From Opitutia bacterium (GTDB taxonomy: Bacteria; Verrucomicrobiota; Verrucomicrobiia; Opitutales; Opitutaceae), in assembly GCA_016217545.1 (NCBI GenBank), contig JACRHT010000016.1, positions 310,001 to 374,000 of the forward strand: a stretch of DNA of 64,000 nt, written 5' to 3'. How positions within the stretch are numbered: the first letter of the stretch is position 1; the number at the start of each line of letters is the position of its first letter. The notes beneath the pieces were generated by a model that worked only from the letters and a program-made list of their open reading frames with translations, ran no database searches and had not been told where the DNA came from. Made by a program: the position numbers and the translations under genes. Shown piece after piece: positions 16,208-24,540 of this stretch.

Positions 16208-18775
16208 ATGTCCTCGCTGCTCCACGACCTCCGTTTCGCCACTCGTCTGCTCGCCAAAAGCCCCGGCTTCACCGCCGTCGCCGTCGCCACGCTCGCCGTG
16301 GCCATCGGTGTCAACTCCGCCATCTTTTCCCTCGTCAACGGCCTGCTCCTGAAGCCCGTCGTGCTCGAGCGCCCCCACGAGGTCGTCGGCGTTTTCTCCG
16401 CCCGCAAGGACGCCTCGCGCGACTACCGCCAGTTTTCCTTCGCCGAGTATCAGTCGCTCCTCGAGGCGAAGGACGTCTTCACCCAGGTCGCCGCGGTTAA
16501 CTTCTCCCTCGCCGGCATCGGCCGCGAGCCGGGCGAGATGCACCGCAGCTTCGCGTTCATGGTGACCGACGGCTTCTTCCCGCTCATGGGCGCGAAGCCC
16601 GCCGCCGGCCGCTTCTTCAACGCCGAGGAAACCCGTCCCAATTCCAACATCGCCGTCGTCGTCGCCAGCTACGCGCTGTGGCAGCGGATGGGCGGCGGCG
16701 CCGACTTCGTCGGCTCCACGCTGCGGGTCAACGACCGCCCCTACACCGTCATCGGCATCGCGCCGGAAGGTTTCTCGGGCATCAGCGCGCTGATCGCCCC
16801 CGAAGTCTGGCTGCCCACCGGCGTCTTCTCCCAAATCGCCTCGGCCTTCGGCGACGGCGCAGACGTGCGCGACCTCGCCGCGTTGAAAAACTACACGCTC
16901 AACGTCTACGCGCGCCTCGCGCCCGGCCTCACCCTCGAATCCGCCAAGGCCCGCCTGCCCGTCCTCGAGCAACGCCTCACCGCGCTCCAGCCGCCCGACG
17001 CGCAGGGCACGCGCGAGATCCAGCTCACGGTGCCGAGCAAATTCAGCATCAGCACGAGCCCCGAGTCCGACGGCGCGCTCGGCCTTCTCGCCACGCTGCT
17101 CATCGCCATGGCCGGCGCCGTTCTCCTGATCGCGTCGCTCAACCTCGCCAACATGCTCCTCGCCCGCGGCACCGCGCGCTCTCGCGAAATGGCCGTTCGC
17201 CTCGCCATCGGCGCCAGCCGCGGCCAGATCGTGCGCCAGCTCCTCGTCGAAGGCCTGCTGCTCTCCATCCTCGGTGGTTCCCTCGGCCTGTTGCTCAGCT
17301 ATTGGTCGAACACGCTGCTGGAAAAATCGTTCACCGCGCTGCTCAGCTCGATGAACTTCACGCTCGCCAGCGGCCTCCAGCCCGACGGCACCGTCCTCAC
17401 CGTCACCACGCTGTTCTGCCTGCTCTCGACGCTCGTCTTCAGTCTCGGGCCCGCGCTCAAGGCCGCCCGCACCGACGTCGTCACCGATCTGAAGTCCAAC
17501 GGCGCCGAAGCCACCGGCACCGGCCGCTTCAATCGCTTCTTCGCGCCGCGCCACGTGCTCGTCATGGTCCAGATGACGCTCTCGCTCGTGCTGCTGTTCA
17601 GCGCCGGCCTCTTCCTCCGCGGCGCGCTCAACGCCAGCGGCCTCGACAAGGGCTTCGATCCCGCCAACGCCGTGCTCGCCGAGATGGACTTCTCGCTCAG
17701 CAACACACCGCAACAGGAAGGCCTGCGCCGCATGAGCGACCTCGCCGACCGCGTCCGCGCGCTGCCGGGCGTCGAATCCGCCGGCTACACCACGCTCATC
17801 CCCTACGGCAACATCACCAACACCACGCGCATCATGCCCGCCAACGAGCCGATGCCCGTCACCACCGACCCGAAGGCACCGCGCCCCGGCTCCAGCGGTG
17901 TCGAAGCCGGCATCACGCCCGGCTTCCTCCGCGCCATCGGCGTGCGCATCCTCCGCGGCCGCGACTTCACCGAGACCGAGGCGCGCGACAAGAATTCACC
18001 CAAGGTCGTCATCATCGACGAAGGCATGGCCGCGAAACTCTTCCCCAACGGCGATGCCCTCGGCCAGCGCGTGAAATTCACGCAGGCTCCGACCGACGGC
18101 TCCGTCAACGAGCTTGAGATCGTCGGCATCTGCTCCGCGCATCGCCACGATTTGCAGGACAACAGCGGCAACACCGCCGCGCGCCGCGTCTACTTCCCGC
18201 TCGCGCAGCGCTACAACGCCTCCGTGTTCCTCGCCACGCGCTTCGCCGAACGCGACCCGCAAGCCGTCCTCGCGACGCTGCCGTCGTTCCGCGCCGAGCT
18301 GCGCCGCATCGACACCGCGCTGCCGCTGCTCCAGCTCGTGCCCTACGCTTCCTTCCTCGAGCGCAGCATCACGCTTTGGGTCGTGCGCCTCGGCGCCGTG
18401 CTCTTCGGCGTCTTCGGCAGCATCGCCCTCGCGCTCGCCGTGGTCGGCGTCTACGGCGTCAAGGCCTACGCGGTCGAACGGCGCACGCGCGAAATCGGCA
18501 TCCGCATGGCGCTCGGCGCCGAGCGCGGCGACGTCTTTGCCCTCATCATGAAACAAGGCGCCTTGCAGACCGTCGTGTCCATCGCCGCCGGCACCGTCCT
18601 TTCTCTCCTCGTCGGCCAGGTGCTGGCCACCGCGTTGTTCAAGGTCAGTCCGATGGACCCGCTCTCGCTCGGTCTCTCCGCCGTGCTGCTCGGCGCCGCA
18701 ACGCTCGCCGCCTGCTACATTCCCGCCCGCCGCGCCACCCGCGTGAGCCCGACCATCGCCCTCCGCGCCGAGTAG
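16208..18775 (+). CDS. ADOP-type duplicated permease 5
   Basis: 855 residues from the ATG at 16208, chosen because MSSLLHDLRFATRLLAKSPGF matches the family; the frame is open to 16169. It opens the second permease block. Subgroup marks shared with the next gene are SLLxDLRF at the N-terminus, STLRxNxRPxTVIGIAPxGFSG in the first periplasmic domain, a helix with LNLANMLLARGTARSRE in place of CANVANL, and YGVKAYAVERRTREIG in the second half. C-terminus PARRATRVSPTIALRAE. The second periplasmic domain has an insert around ICSAHRHDLQDNSGNTAARR. The upstream gap of 188 nt holds two hairpins. Confidence 0.93.
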   Translation: MSSLLHDLRFATRLLAKSPGFTAVAVATLAVAIGVNSAIFSLVNGLLLKPVVLERPHEVVGVFSARKDASRDYRQFSFAEYQSLLEAKDVFTQVAAVNFSLAGIGREPGEMHRSFAFMVTDGFFPLMGAKPAAGRFFNAEETRPNSNIAVVVASYALWQRMGGGADFVGSTLRVNDRPYTVIGIAPEGFSGISALIAPEVWLPTGVFSQIASAFGDGADVRDLAALKNYTLNVYARLAPGLTLESAKARLPVLEQRLTALQPPDAQGTREIQLTVPSKFSISTSPESDGALGLLATLLIAMAGAVLLIASLNLANMLLARGTARSREMAVRLAIGASRGQIVRQLLVEGLLLSILGGSLGLLLSYWSNTLLEKSFTALLSSMNFTLASGLQPDGTVLTVTTLFCLLSTLVFSLGPALKAARTDVVTDLKSNGAEATGTGRFNRFFAPRHVLVMVQMTLSLVLLFSAGLFLRGALNASGLDKGFDPANAVLAEMDFSLSNTPQQEGLRRMSDLADRVRALPGVESAGYTTLIPYGNITNTTRIMPANEPMPVTTDPKAPRPGSSGVEAGITPGFLRAIGVRILRGRDFTETEARDKNSPKVVIIDEGMAAKLFPNGDALGQRVKFTQAPTDGSVNELEIVGICSAHRHDLQDNSGNTAARRVYFPLAQRYNASVFLATRFAERDPQAVLATLPSFRAELRRIDTALPLLQLVPYASFLERSITLWVVRLGAVLFGVFGSIALALAVVGVYGVKAYAVERRTREIGIRMALGAERGDVFALIMKQGALQTVVSIAAGTVLSLLVGQVLATALFKVSPMDPLSLGLSAVLLGAATLAACYIPARRATRVSPTIALRAE

Positions 18776-18777
18776 AA

Positions 18778-18860
18778 AGTTCTTAATGAGTAACGCTCGT
18801 CGACAACGTCCGCCGCGTAGTCGCCGCCAGCATACCGCTCCATAGTTCTTAATGAGCAAC
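18778..18860 (+). repeat. 17-bp direct repeat pair between permeases 5 and 6
   Basis: The sequence AGTTCTTAATGAGYAAC occurs at 18778-18794 and 18844-18860 (one base differs), 66 nt apart. It is A/T-rich against a GC-rich background. It fills most of the 93-nt gap between two related permease genes, with the second copy ending 8 nt before the start codon at 18869. No function is known to me. Confidence 0.75.
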
Positions 18861-18868
18861 TATTCTCC

Positions 18869-21469
18869 ATGACCTCCCTGCTCCAAGATCTCCGCTTCGG
18901 TCTCCGCCTGTTCGCCAAGGCGCCCGGCTTCACCGTCGCCGCCATCGCCGTGCTCGCCCTCGGCATCGGCCTGAACACCGCGGTATTCAGCCTCACCTAC
19001 TCGCTCGCGTTCAGCCCGCGTCCGTTCCCGGAACCTGAGCGCATCGTGCAACTCTACACGCACGACCGGAAGGAACCGGCGAACTACCGCGCGTTCTCCT
19101 ACCCGCTCTACCGCGAGATCGCGGCCCGCTCCGATCTTTTCTCCGGCGTGCTCGCGCACGCGCTCAGCATCGTCGGCGTCGGTGAAAAAGGCGAAACCCG
19201 CCGCTCGTTCTCCGCGCTCGTCAGCTCCAACTATTTCGACGCGCTCGGCGTGCGCCTGCTCCAAGGCCGCCCGTTCACGCCCGCGGAGGAACGCCCCGGC
19301 TCCGCCGTGGCCGTCACGATCGTGAGCTACGAGTATTGGCGCAAAACCGGTTTCAACCCCGCCCTCGTCGGCTCGACGCTGCGGATCAACGAGCGCCCCT
19401 GCACCGTCATCGGCATCGCGCCGCGCGGATTCTCCGGCACGATGATGCTCGTGGGGCCGGAACTCTATTTCCCGCTCGGGATGTTCGACCTGCTGAGCGA
19501 CGATTTCGAGGGGCGCGCCAAGCGCACGCTCGAACGCGCCGACACCTTCAACCTCTTCCTCGTCGCCCGGCTCGCCCCGGGCGTGACACGCGAGGCCGCG
19601 ACCTCCGCCCTCGGCGCGCTCGGCACCGCGCTGGAAAAGGACTTCCCCGTCGAGTTCAAGGACAAGACCGTGGGACTCGGCTCCCTGCCCCGCCTCAGCA
19701 CGAGCACGGCGCCATCGGAGGAGAAAAGCGTCAGGCTCGTGGGCTTCCTGCTCCTGGGCATGGCCGGGGCGATGCTCCTCGTCGTCTGCCTCAACCTCGC
19801 CGGGCTCCTCCTCGCCCGCGGCAACGCGCGGCGCAAGGAATTCGCCATCCGTCTTGCCCTCGGCGGCGGGCGCGCCCGGCTCGTCCGCCAGCTTCTGGTC
19901 GAGGGTCTCGTCCTCACGCTGGGCGGCGGTTCGATCGGTGTCCTGTTGGCGGGCTACGTCAACGGCCTCGTCGCCCAAACGCTCAACACGCGTCTGCCCA
20001 TCACGCTTTTCCTCGCCGACGGGGTCACGCCGGTGATCGTGGCCGCCACCGCCGCATTCTGCCTGCTCGCGACGCTCTTCTTCGCGCTCGGGCCGGCGCT
20101 CAAATTCGCGCGCACCGACGTGCTGACGGACTTGAAGGGCAACTCCGGCGAAGACGCCACCGCCCGTCACCGCCGCTGGCTGCCGCGTCACCCGCTGGTC
20201 GTCGCCCAGATCGCGTTGTCGCTGGCGCTGCTCGTCGCCTCCGTCCTGTTCATGCGCATGGCGCTCGGCCTCGCCACGGTCGAAAACGGCTACCACGCCG
20301 AGCACACGCTGATGGTCGAAGTCGACGCCGCGCTCGGCGGCTTCAACGAGGCCCAAACCCGCGATCTCTACCGCGCGGTCCAGGATCGCCTCGCCGCGCT
20401 TCCGGGCGTCGCGCAATCCAGCCTGGGCTCGATCGCGCCGTTCGGCTTCACCAGCATCAGCCGCCCGGTGCGGCGCGCCGGCATCAACCCCGGTCCCGAC
20501 GCCAAACCGGCGACCGCCGCCGAGGGGCTCGCCTTCGATCCCGCATGGAATTCCGTCGGCGTGGGTTACTTTGCCGCGATGGGCCTGCCGATCCTGCGCG
20601 GTCGCGATTTTACCCGCGCGGAAACGGACGCCCCCGGCAGCCCGCTCGTCGCCATCATCGATGAGGAGCTGGCGCGCCGCCTCTGGCCCGACGGCGACGC
20701 GCTCGGCCAGCGCCTGCAGTGGGCCGATCGCGATGCGCCGCGCGCGAATGCCTCGTCCGGCGGCGGCATCGGCGATTCGCAGGAGCTTTCCGTGCGTCCC
20801 GGAGAGGCGAAGATCGTCGAGATTGTCGGCATCGTCCGTTCCACCCGCGATGACATCGGACAAAAGACCGCCGGCCCCGCGCTCTACGTCCCGTTCGCCC
20901 AAGGACACCGCAACAACGTCTTCTTCTACGTGCGCTCCAACGCGAACACCCGCGAGGCCGCGCTCGCCCTGCTCGATCCCACCCGCCGCGCCGTTCGCGA
21001 GGCCGCACCGGGTCTGCCCATGTTCAAGGTGCAGACCTTCAGCGACCATCTCGCCTCCAACATCGAGATCTGGCTTTCCCAATTCAGCTCCGCCCTCTTT
21101 GGCTTCTTCAGCCTCGTGGCCATGATCGTCTCGGTGGTCGGCATCTATGGCGTCAAATCCTACTCGGTGTCGCGCCGCACGCGGGAGATCGGCGTCCGTA
21201 TGGCCTTGGGCGCGCAACCGCGCGAAGTGCGCGCCATGATCCTCCGTGAAAGCGCCGTCATTGCCGGCTCGGGTATCGCGATCGGCCTGCTCCTTTCGCT
21301 CGCCGTCGGCCAGGCGATGGCCGCGGTCTTCACCGATGTGCCTGCGTTCGACCTGTGGGTGTTCTCCGGCGCTGCCCTCGCGTTCGCCATCGCGAGCCTG
21401 GCCGCCTGCTGGTCGCCCGCCAGCCGCGCCACGCGCGTCAACCCGCTGGAGGCGCTCCGCGCGGAATAA
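18869..21469 (+). CDS. ADOP-type duplicated permease 6
   Basis: 866 residues, starting MTSLLQDLRFGLRLFAKAPGF. It is the closest array relative of the preceding gene in layout: same STLRINERPCTVIGIAPRGFSG block, LNLAGLLLARGNARRKE in the middle helix, and YGVKSYSVSRRTREIG in the second half. Like its partner it is longer than the usual 800 residues, here because of an insert in the second periplasmic domain around GDSQELSVRPGEAKIVEI. C-terminus PASRATRVNPLEALRAE. The pair looks like an older tandem duplication. Two DUF4097 genes follow 54 nt downstream. Confidence 0.93.
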   Translation: MTSLLQDLRFGLRLFAKAPGFTVAAIAVLALGIGLNTAVFSLTYSLAFSPRPFPEPERIVQLYTHDRKEPANYRAFSYPLYREIAARSDLFSGVLAHALSIVGVGEKGETRRSFSALVSSNYFDALGVRLLQGRPFTPAEERPGSAVAVTIVSYEYWRKTGFNPALVGSTLRINERPCTVIGIAPRGFSGTMMLVGPELYFPLGMFDLLSDDFEGRAKRTLERADTFNLFLVARLAPGVTREAATSALGALGTALEKDFPVEFKDKTVGLGSLPRLSTSTAPSEEKSVRLVGFLLLGMAGAMLLVVCLNLAGLLLARGNARRKEFAIRLALGGGRARLVRQLLVEGLVLTLGGGSIGVLLAGYVNGLVAQTLNTRLPITLFLADGVTPVIVAATAAFCLLATLFFALGPALKFARTDVLTDLKGNSGEDATARHRRWLPRHPLVVAQIALSLALLVASVLFMRMALGLATVENGYHAEHTLMVEVDAALGGFNEAQTRDLYRAVQDRLAALPGVAQSSLGSIAPFGFTSISRPVRRAGINPGPDAKPATAAEGLAFDPAWNSVGVGYFAAMGLPILRGRDFTRAETDAPGSPLVAIIDEELARRLWPDGDALGQRLQWADRDAPRANASSGGGIGDSQELSVRPGEAKIVEIVGIVRSTRDDIGQKTAGPALYVPFAQGHRNNVFFYVRSNANTREAALALLDPTRRAVREAAPGLPMFKVQTFSDHLASNIEIWLSQFSSALFGFFSLVAMIVSVVGIYGVKSYSVSRRTREIGVRMALGAQPREVRAMILRESAVIAGSGIAIGLLLSLAVGQAMAAVFTDVPAFDLWVFSGAALAFAIASLAACWSPASRATRVNPLEALRAE

Positions 21470-21523
21470 TCCTGTAACTTCGCGCCACGCGCCGGGTTTT
21501 CCTAGGCAACCACCGCCTCGCCG

Positions 21524-22297
21524 ATGAACTTCCGCCTCTTCCGTCTCCCCGTCCTTGCTGTGTTTGCGCTCGCCGCTGTCGGCGTCGCCTCCGCCAAAGT
21601 CACGGAGAAATTCAGCCAGACCTGCCCGCTCGGCGCCACCGGCACCGTCGCCCTGTCCAACGTGAACGGCGACGTCGAGATCGTCGGCTGGGACAAGGCC
21701 GAGGTCAGCATCGAGGCGGAAAAATCGGCCCGCAACGACGAGGAGCTGAAACGCATCGAGATCGTCGTCGAGGCGTCCGCCGATCAGGTTTCCATCCGCA
21801 CCAAACACCACAAAGCCGAAGGAACCTCGTGGTGGCACCGCAACAGCAACACGCCCGGCGCGGTGCACTACGTTGTCCGCGTCCCCGCGAAACTCGTGCG
21901 CCTGAAGATCGATGCGATGAACTCCAACCTCTCCATCGACAAGGTCAGCGCCGCGATGAAGCTCGAGACCATGAACGGTCGCATCCGCGCCAACAGCCTC
22001 ACCGGCGACGCCGAGCTCGACACCATGAACGGCCGCATTTCCGCCTCCTTCGACCGCCTCGGCGCCGGCCAAAAGGTCAACGTCGATACCATGAACGGCC
22101 AGTGCGAGATCTTCGTCCCCGCCGACGCCAGCGCCCGCGTGAACGCCTCTTCGATGAACGGCCGTGTCACCAGCGAACTGCCCATCACGATCGAAAAATC
22201 CTCCCGCCGCTCGCTCCACGGCGCCCTCGGCAAAGGCGAAGCCTCCGTCTCGATGGACTCGATGAACGGCTCGCTCTCGATTCGCGCTCGCACCTAA
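21524..22297 (+). CDS. exported DUF4097 (putative adhesin) beta-solenoid protein A
   Basis: 257 residues with a signal peptide (hydrophobic stretch 8-20, cleavage likely after SA near residue 24). The mature part starts KVTEKFSQTCPLG and LSNVNGDVEIVGWDKAEVSIEA, the usual DUF4097 entry. Further on the motif (E/D/S)(T/S)MNG recurs roughly every 20 residues (ETMNGRIRA, DTMNGRISA, DTMNGQCEI, SSMNGRVTS, DSMNGSLSI), as expected for a right-handed beta-solenoid. The domain is widespread in exported or membrane-associated bacterial proteins of unknown role. A close paralogue follows 12 nt downstream. Both sit between permeases and may be co-transcribed with them. Confidence 0.85.
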   Translation: MNFRLFRLPVLAVFALAAVGVASAKVTEKFSQTCPLGATGTVALSNVNGDVEIVGWDKAEVSIEAEKSARNDEELKRIEIVVEASADQVSIRTKHHKAEGTSWWHRNSNTPGAVHYVVRVPAKLVRLKIDAMNSNLSIDKVSAAMKLETMNGRIRANSLTGDAELDTMNGRISASFDRLGAGQKVNVDTMNGQCEIFVPADASARVNASSMNGRVTSELPITIEKSSRRSLHGALGKGEASVSMDSMNGSLSIRART

Positions 22298-22309
22298 TTC
22301 TCCACCTCC

Positions 22310-23065
22310 ATGTCCACCGCGCTCCGCCGCCTCGCCCTCGTCGCTCTTTCCCTCGCCACCGCCGCCTCGCTCTCCGCGACGGTGACCGAGAAATTCAACC
22401 AGACCCACCCGCTCGCCGCCGACGGCACGGTCGCCCTCAGCAACGTCAACGGCACCGTTGAGATCGTCGGCTGGGACAAGAACGAAGTCAGCATCGAGGC
22501 CGAGAAGATCGCTTCAAACGAAGCCGGCATGAAGCGCATCGAGATCGACGTCGACGCCACGCCCGACCGCGTGACGATCAAGACGAAGCTCGAGAAGAAG
22601 TGGTTTTCCTTCGGCTTCAACCGCGCCGAAGTCCGCTACAAGCTCCACGTGCCCGCCTCGGCGACACTGCGAAAAATCGACGTCGTGAACGCCGACGTCC
22701 ACGTCCGTGGCGTCAAAGGCTACGTCGATCTCGACACCGTGAACGGCTCCATCGACGCCGAGGGTCTCGCCCGCGGCGGCCGCTTCGACACCGTCAACGG
22801 CTCGATCCGCGCCAGCTTTGTCGAAGTCGGCGCGAAGGACCGCATCGTCCTCGATACCGTCAACGGTTCCGCCACGGTCACGCTGCCCGCCAACGCCGCA
22901 TTCAGCCTCAAAGCCGATTCGGTCAACGGCAGCATCTCGTGCGACTACCCGATCACGATCGGCAAAGCCGGCAGCCGCCACCTGAAAGGCGACGTCAACG
23001 GCGGCGGCGCCGAAGTCGTGCTCGACTCCGTCAACGGCGGCCTCGCCGTCCGCGCAAACCGCTGA
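22310..23065 (+). CDS. exported DUF4097 (putative adhesin) beta-solenoid protein B
   Basis: 251 residues with a signal peptide (LALVALSLATAASLSA). The start of the mature protein is nearly identical to that of the preceding gene (VTEKFNQTHPLAADGTVALS, then VNGTVEIVGWDKNEVSIEAEK), so the two arose by tandem duplication. Its repeats read D(T/S)VNG at the positions where protein A has (T/S)MNG (DTVNGSIDA, DTVNGSIRA, DTVNGSATV, DSVNGSISC, DSVNGGLAV). The methionine to valine change is consistent along the whole solenoid, which points to an ordered stack of that side chain. The ligand is unknown. The gap to the next gene is 168 nt and has no clear terminator. Confidence 0.85.
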   Translation: MSTALRRLALVALSLATAASLSATVTEKFNQTHPLAADGTVALSNVNGTVEIVGWDKNEVSIEAEKIASNEAGMKRIEIDVDATPDRVTIKTKLEKKWFSFGFNRAEVRYKLHVPASATLRKIDVVNADVHVRGVKGYVDLDTVNGSIDAEGLARGGRFDTVNGSIRASFVEVGAKDRIVLDTVNGSATVTLPANAAFSLKADSVNGSISCDYPITIGKAGSRHLKGDVNGGGAEVVLDSVNGGLAVRANR

Positions 23066-23233
23066 GTTCCCAGCTCGGGGCATGCCGCCCTGGCATCCCA
23101 TTCATGGGACGGCGCAATTTCGCTTTTAGGCTAACCGGACTATTGCGCCTTCCTCAGGAAACCCGCAAAGCGCTGCGCGAGCGGGAATAAGCTTCTTCCG
23201 CACGCTTGGCACAACGGCTGCAATTTCGCGGCC

Positions 23234-24529
23234 GTGCTGCTCGCCACGCACTCGATCCACTTTCGTGTCCACACGCGTGTTTTGCTCACGTTGCTGGTCG
23301 CGTGCGCGATCGCCACGGCGATGTGGGCGCAACCTCCCGCGCGCGAGCTGCTGCGCGACGCCAATGCCGCACTGAAAGCCGGCGATCGCCGCCTCGCGCT
23401 CGCAAAACTCGAAACCGCCCGCGACCTGCTGCCCGATTATCCGCGCCTCCACCTCCAAATGGCGCGCCTGCACGCGGCGTCCGGCGACAACGCCGCCGCG
23501 TTCGCTTCCCTGCTGAAGTTGGCCGATCTCGGCGTCGCGCACGACGCGGCGAACGACGCCGCGCTCGCACCCTTGCACGCCTCTCCCGCGTGGGCGGACA
23601 CCGTCGCCCGCTTCGCCGCCAACACCGCGCCGCGCGGTCGCGCCGAGCGCACGCTCACGCTTCCGGCCCGCGACGGCATCATCGAAACCGCCGTGGCCGA
23701 CTCGCACGGACGCTGGTATTTCGCCGATGTCCGCAATCGCTGCATTGGCGTGCGCGAAGCGGTCGGCACCGTCCGCGCTTTTTCGAGCGAGCGCGACGGT
23801 CTCGCCGGCGTTTTCAGCCTCGCGCTCGACGAAACGCATCAGCGCCTGTGGGCGGGCATTTCCGCCACGCCGGAAGTCAAAGGCTACCGCGCCGAGGAAA
23901 ACGCCTCGGCGTTCCTCGCGGAATACGATCTGCAATCCGCCAAACTCGTGCGCGTGCTGCGATTGCCAGAGGATGGCCGCACGCACGTCCTCGGCAGCCT
24001 TGCCCTCGCGCCCGACGACACCGTGTTCGCGACGGACAGCGGCGCGCCGTGCATCTGGCGCGTGAATCCCGCCGACGGCTCCGTCGCGTCGTGGCTCACG
24101 AGCGACGACTTCGCCTCGCTGCAGGGCCTCGCGTTCTCTGCCGACGGCAAGACGCTCTACGTCGCTGACTACGCGCGCGGCATCTGGGCCATCGATGTCG
24201 CGACCAAGGCGCCTCTCCGCCTGCGTGCACCGGCGCACGCCACGTTGTTCGGGATCGACGATCTCCGCCTCGCTTCGGCTAGCGCGCTCGTCGCCGTGCA
24301 GAACGGCATCGAACCGCAACGCGTGATCCGTCTCGACTTCGATTCCGCCGGTGAAATCTCCGCCGCCCACGTCCTCGCCTCCGCCTTGCCCGGCATGGAC
24401 GACCTCGCGGGCGGCTGGCTGCGCGAAGGCCGCTACGTCGTCGTCGGCAACGCCGGCTGGTCGCTCTTCGACGCGCCTGGCTCCGCCCCGGCACCGCGCG
24501 ACGTGCGTCTCTTTTCCGTCATCCCTTAA
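23234..24529 (+). CDS. exported TPR-beta-propeller (SMP-30/NHL-like) protein
   Basis: 431 residues from a GTG start. A hydrophobic signal (VLLTLLVACAIATAMWA) is followed by a short helical-repeat region (about residues 38-110: LRDANAALKAGDRRLALAKLETARDLLPDYPRLHLQMARLHAASGD) typical of TPRs. From about residue 130 to the end it has propeller-blade repeats (FSLALDETHQRLWAGI, LGSLALAPDDTVFATDS, LQGLAFSADGKTLYVADYARGIWAID) like SMP-30/gluconolactonase or NHL sensors. No catalytic metal site could be confirmed, so it is more likely a binding protein. It ends 11 nt before the next permease start, so the two are probably co-translated. The exact start is uncertain. Confidence 0.75.
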   Translation: MLLATHSIHFRVHTRVLLTLLVACAIATAMWAQPPARELLRDANAALKAGDRRLALAKLETARDLLPDYPRLHLQMARLHAASGDNAAAFASLLKLADLGVAHDAANDAALAPLHASPAWADTVARFAANTAPRGRAERTLTLPARDGIIETAVADSHGRWYFADVRNRCIGVREAVGTVRAFSSERDGLAGVFSLALDETHQRLWAGISATPEVKGYRAEENASAFLAEYDLQSAKLVRVLRLPEDGRTHVLGSLALAPDDTVFATDSGAPCIWRVNPADGSVASWLTSDDFASLQGLAFSADGKTLYVADYARGIWAIDVATKAPLRLRAPAHATLFGIDDLRLASASALVAVQNGIEPQRVIRLDFDSAGEISAAHVLASALPGMDDLAGGWLREGRYVVVGNAGWSLFDAPGSAPAPRDVRLFSVIP

Positions 24530-24540
24530 TTTTCCACGCC

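Noticed and set aside
18860-22408. A 1182-codon - strand frame opposite permease 6 and the first DUF4097 gene
   Set aside because: Low-complexity E/G/A/R translation; the opposite strand has signal peptides and membrane motifs in the right places.
23096-23109. Small hairpin (TCCCAT, 2-nt loop, ATGGGA) after the second DUF4097 gene considered as a terminator
   Set aside because: Only 6 bp with no T-tract.
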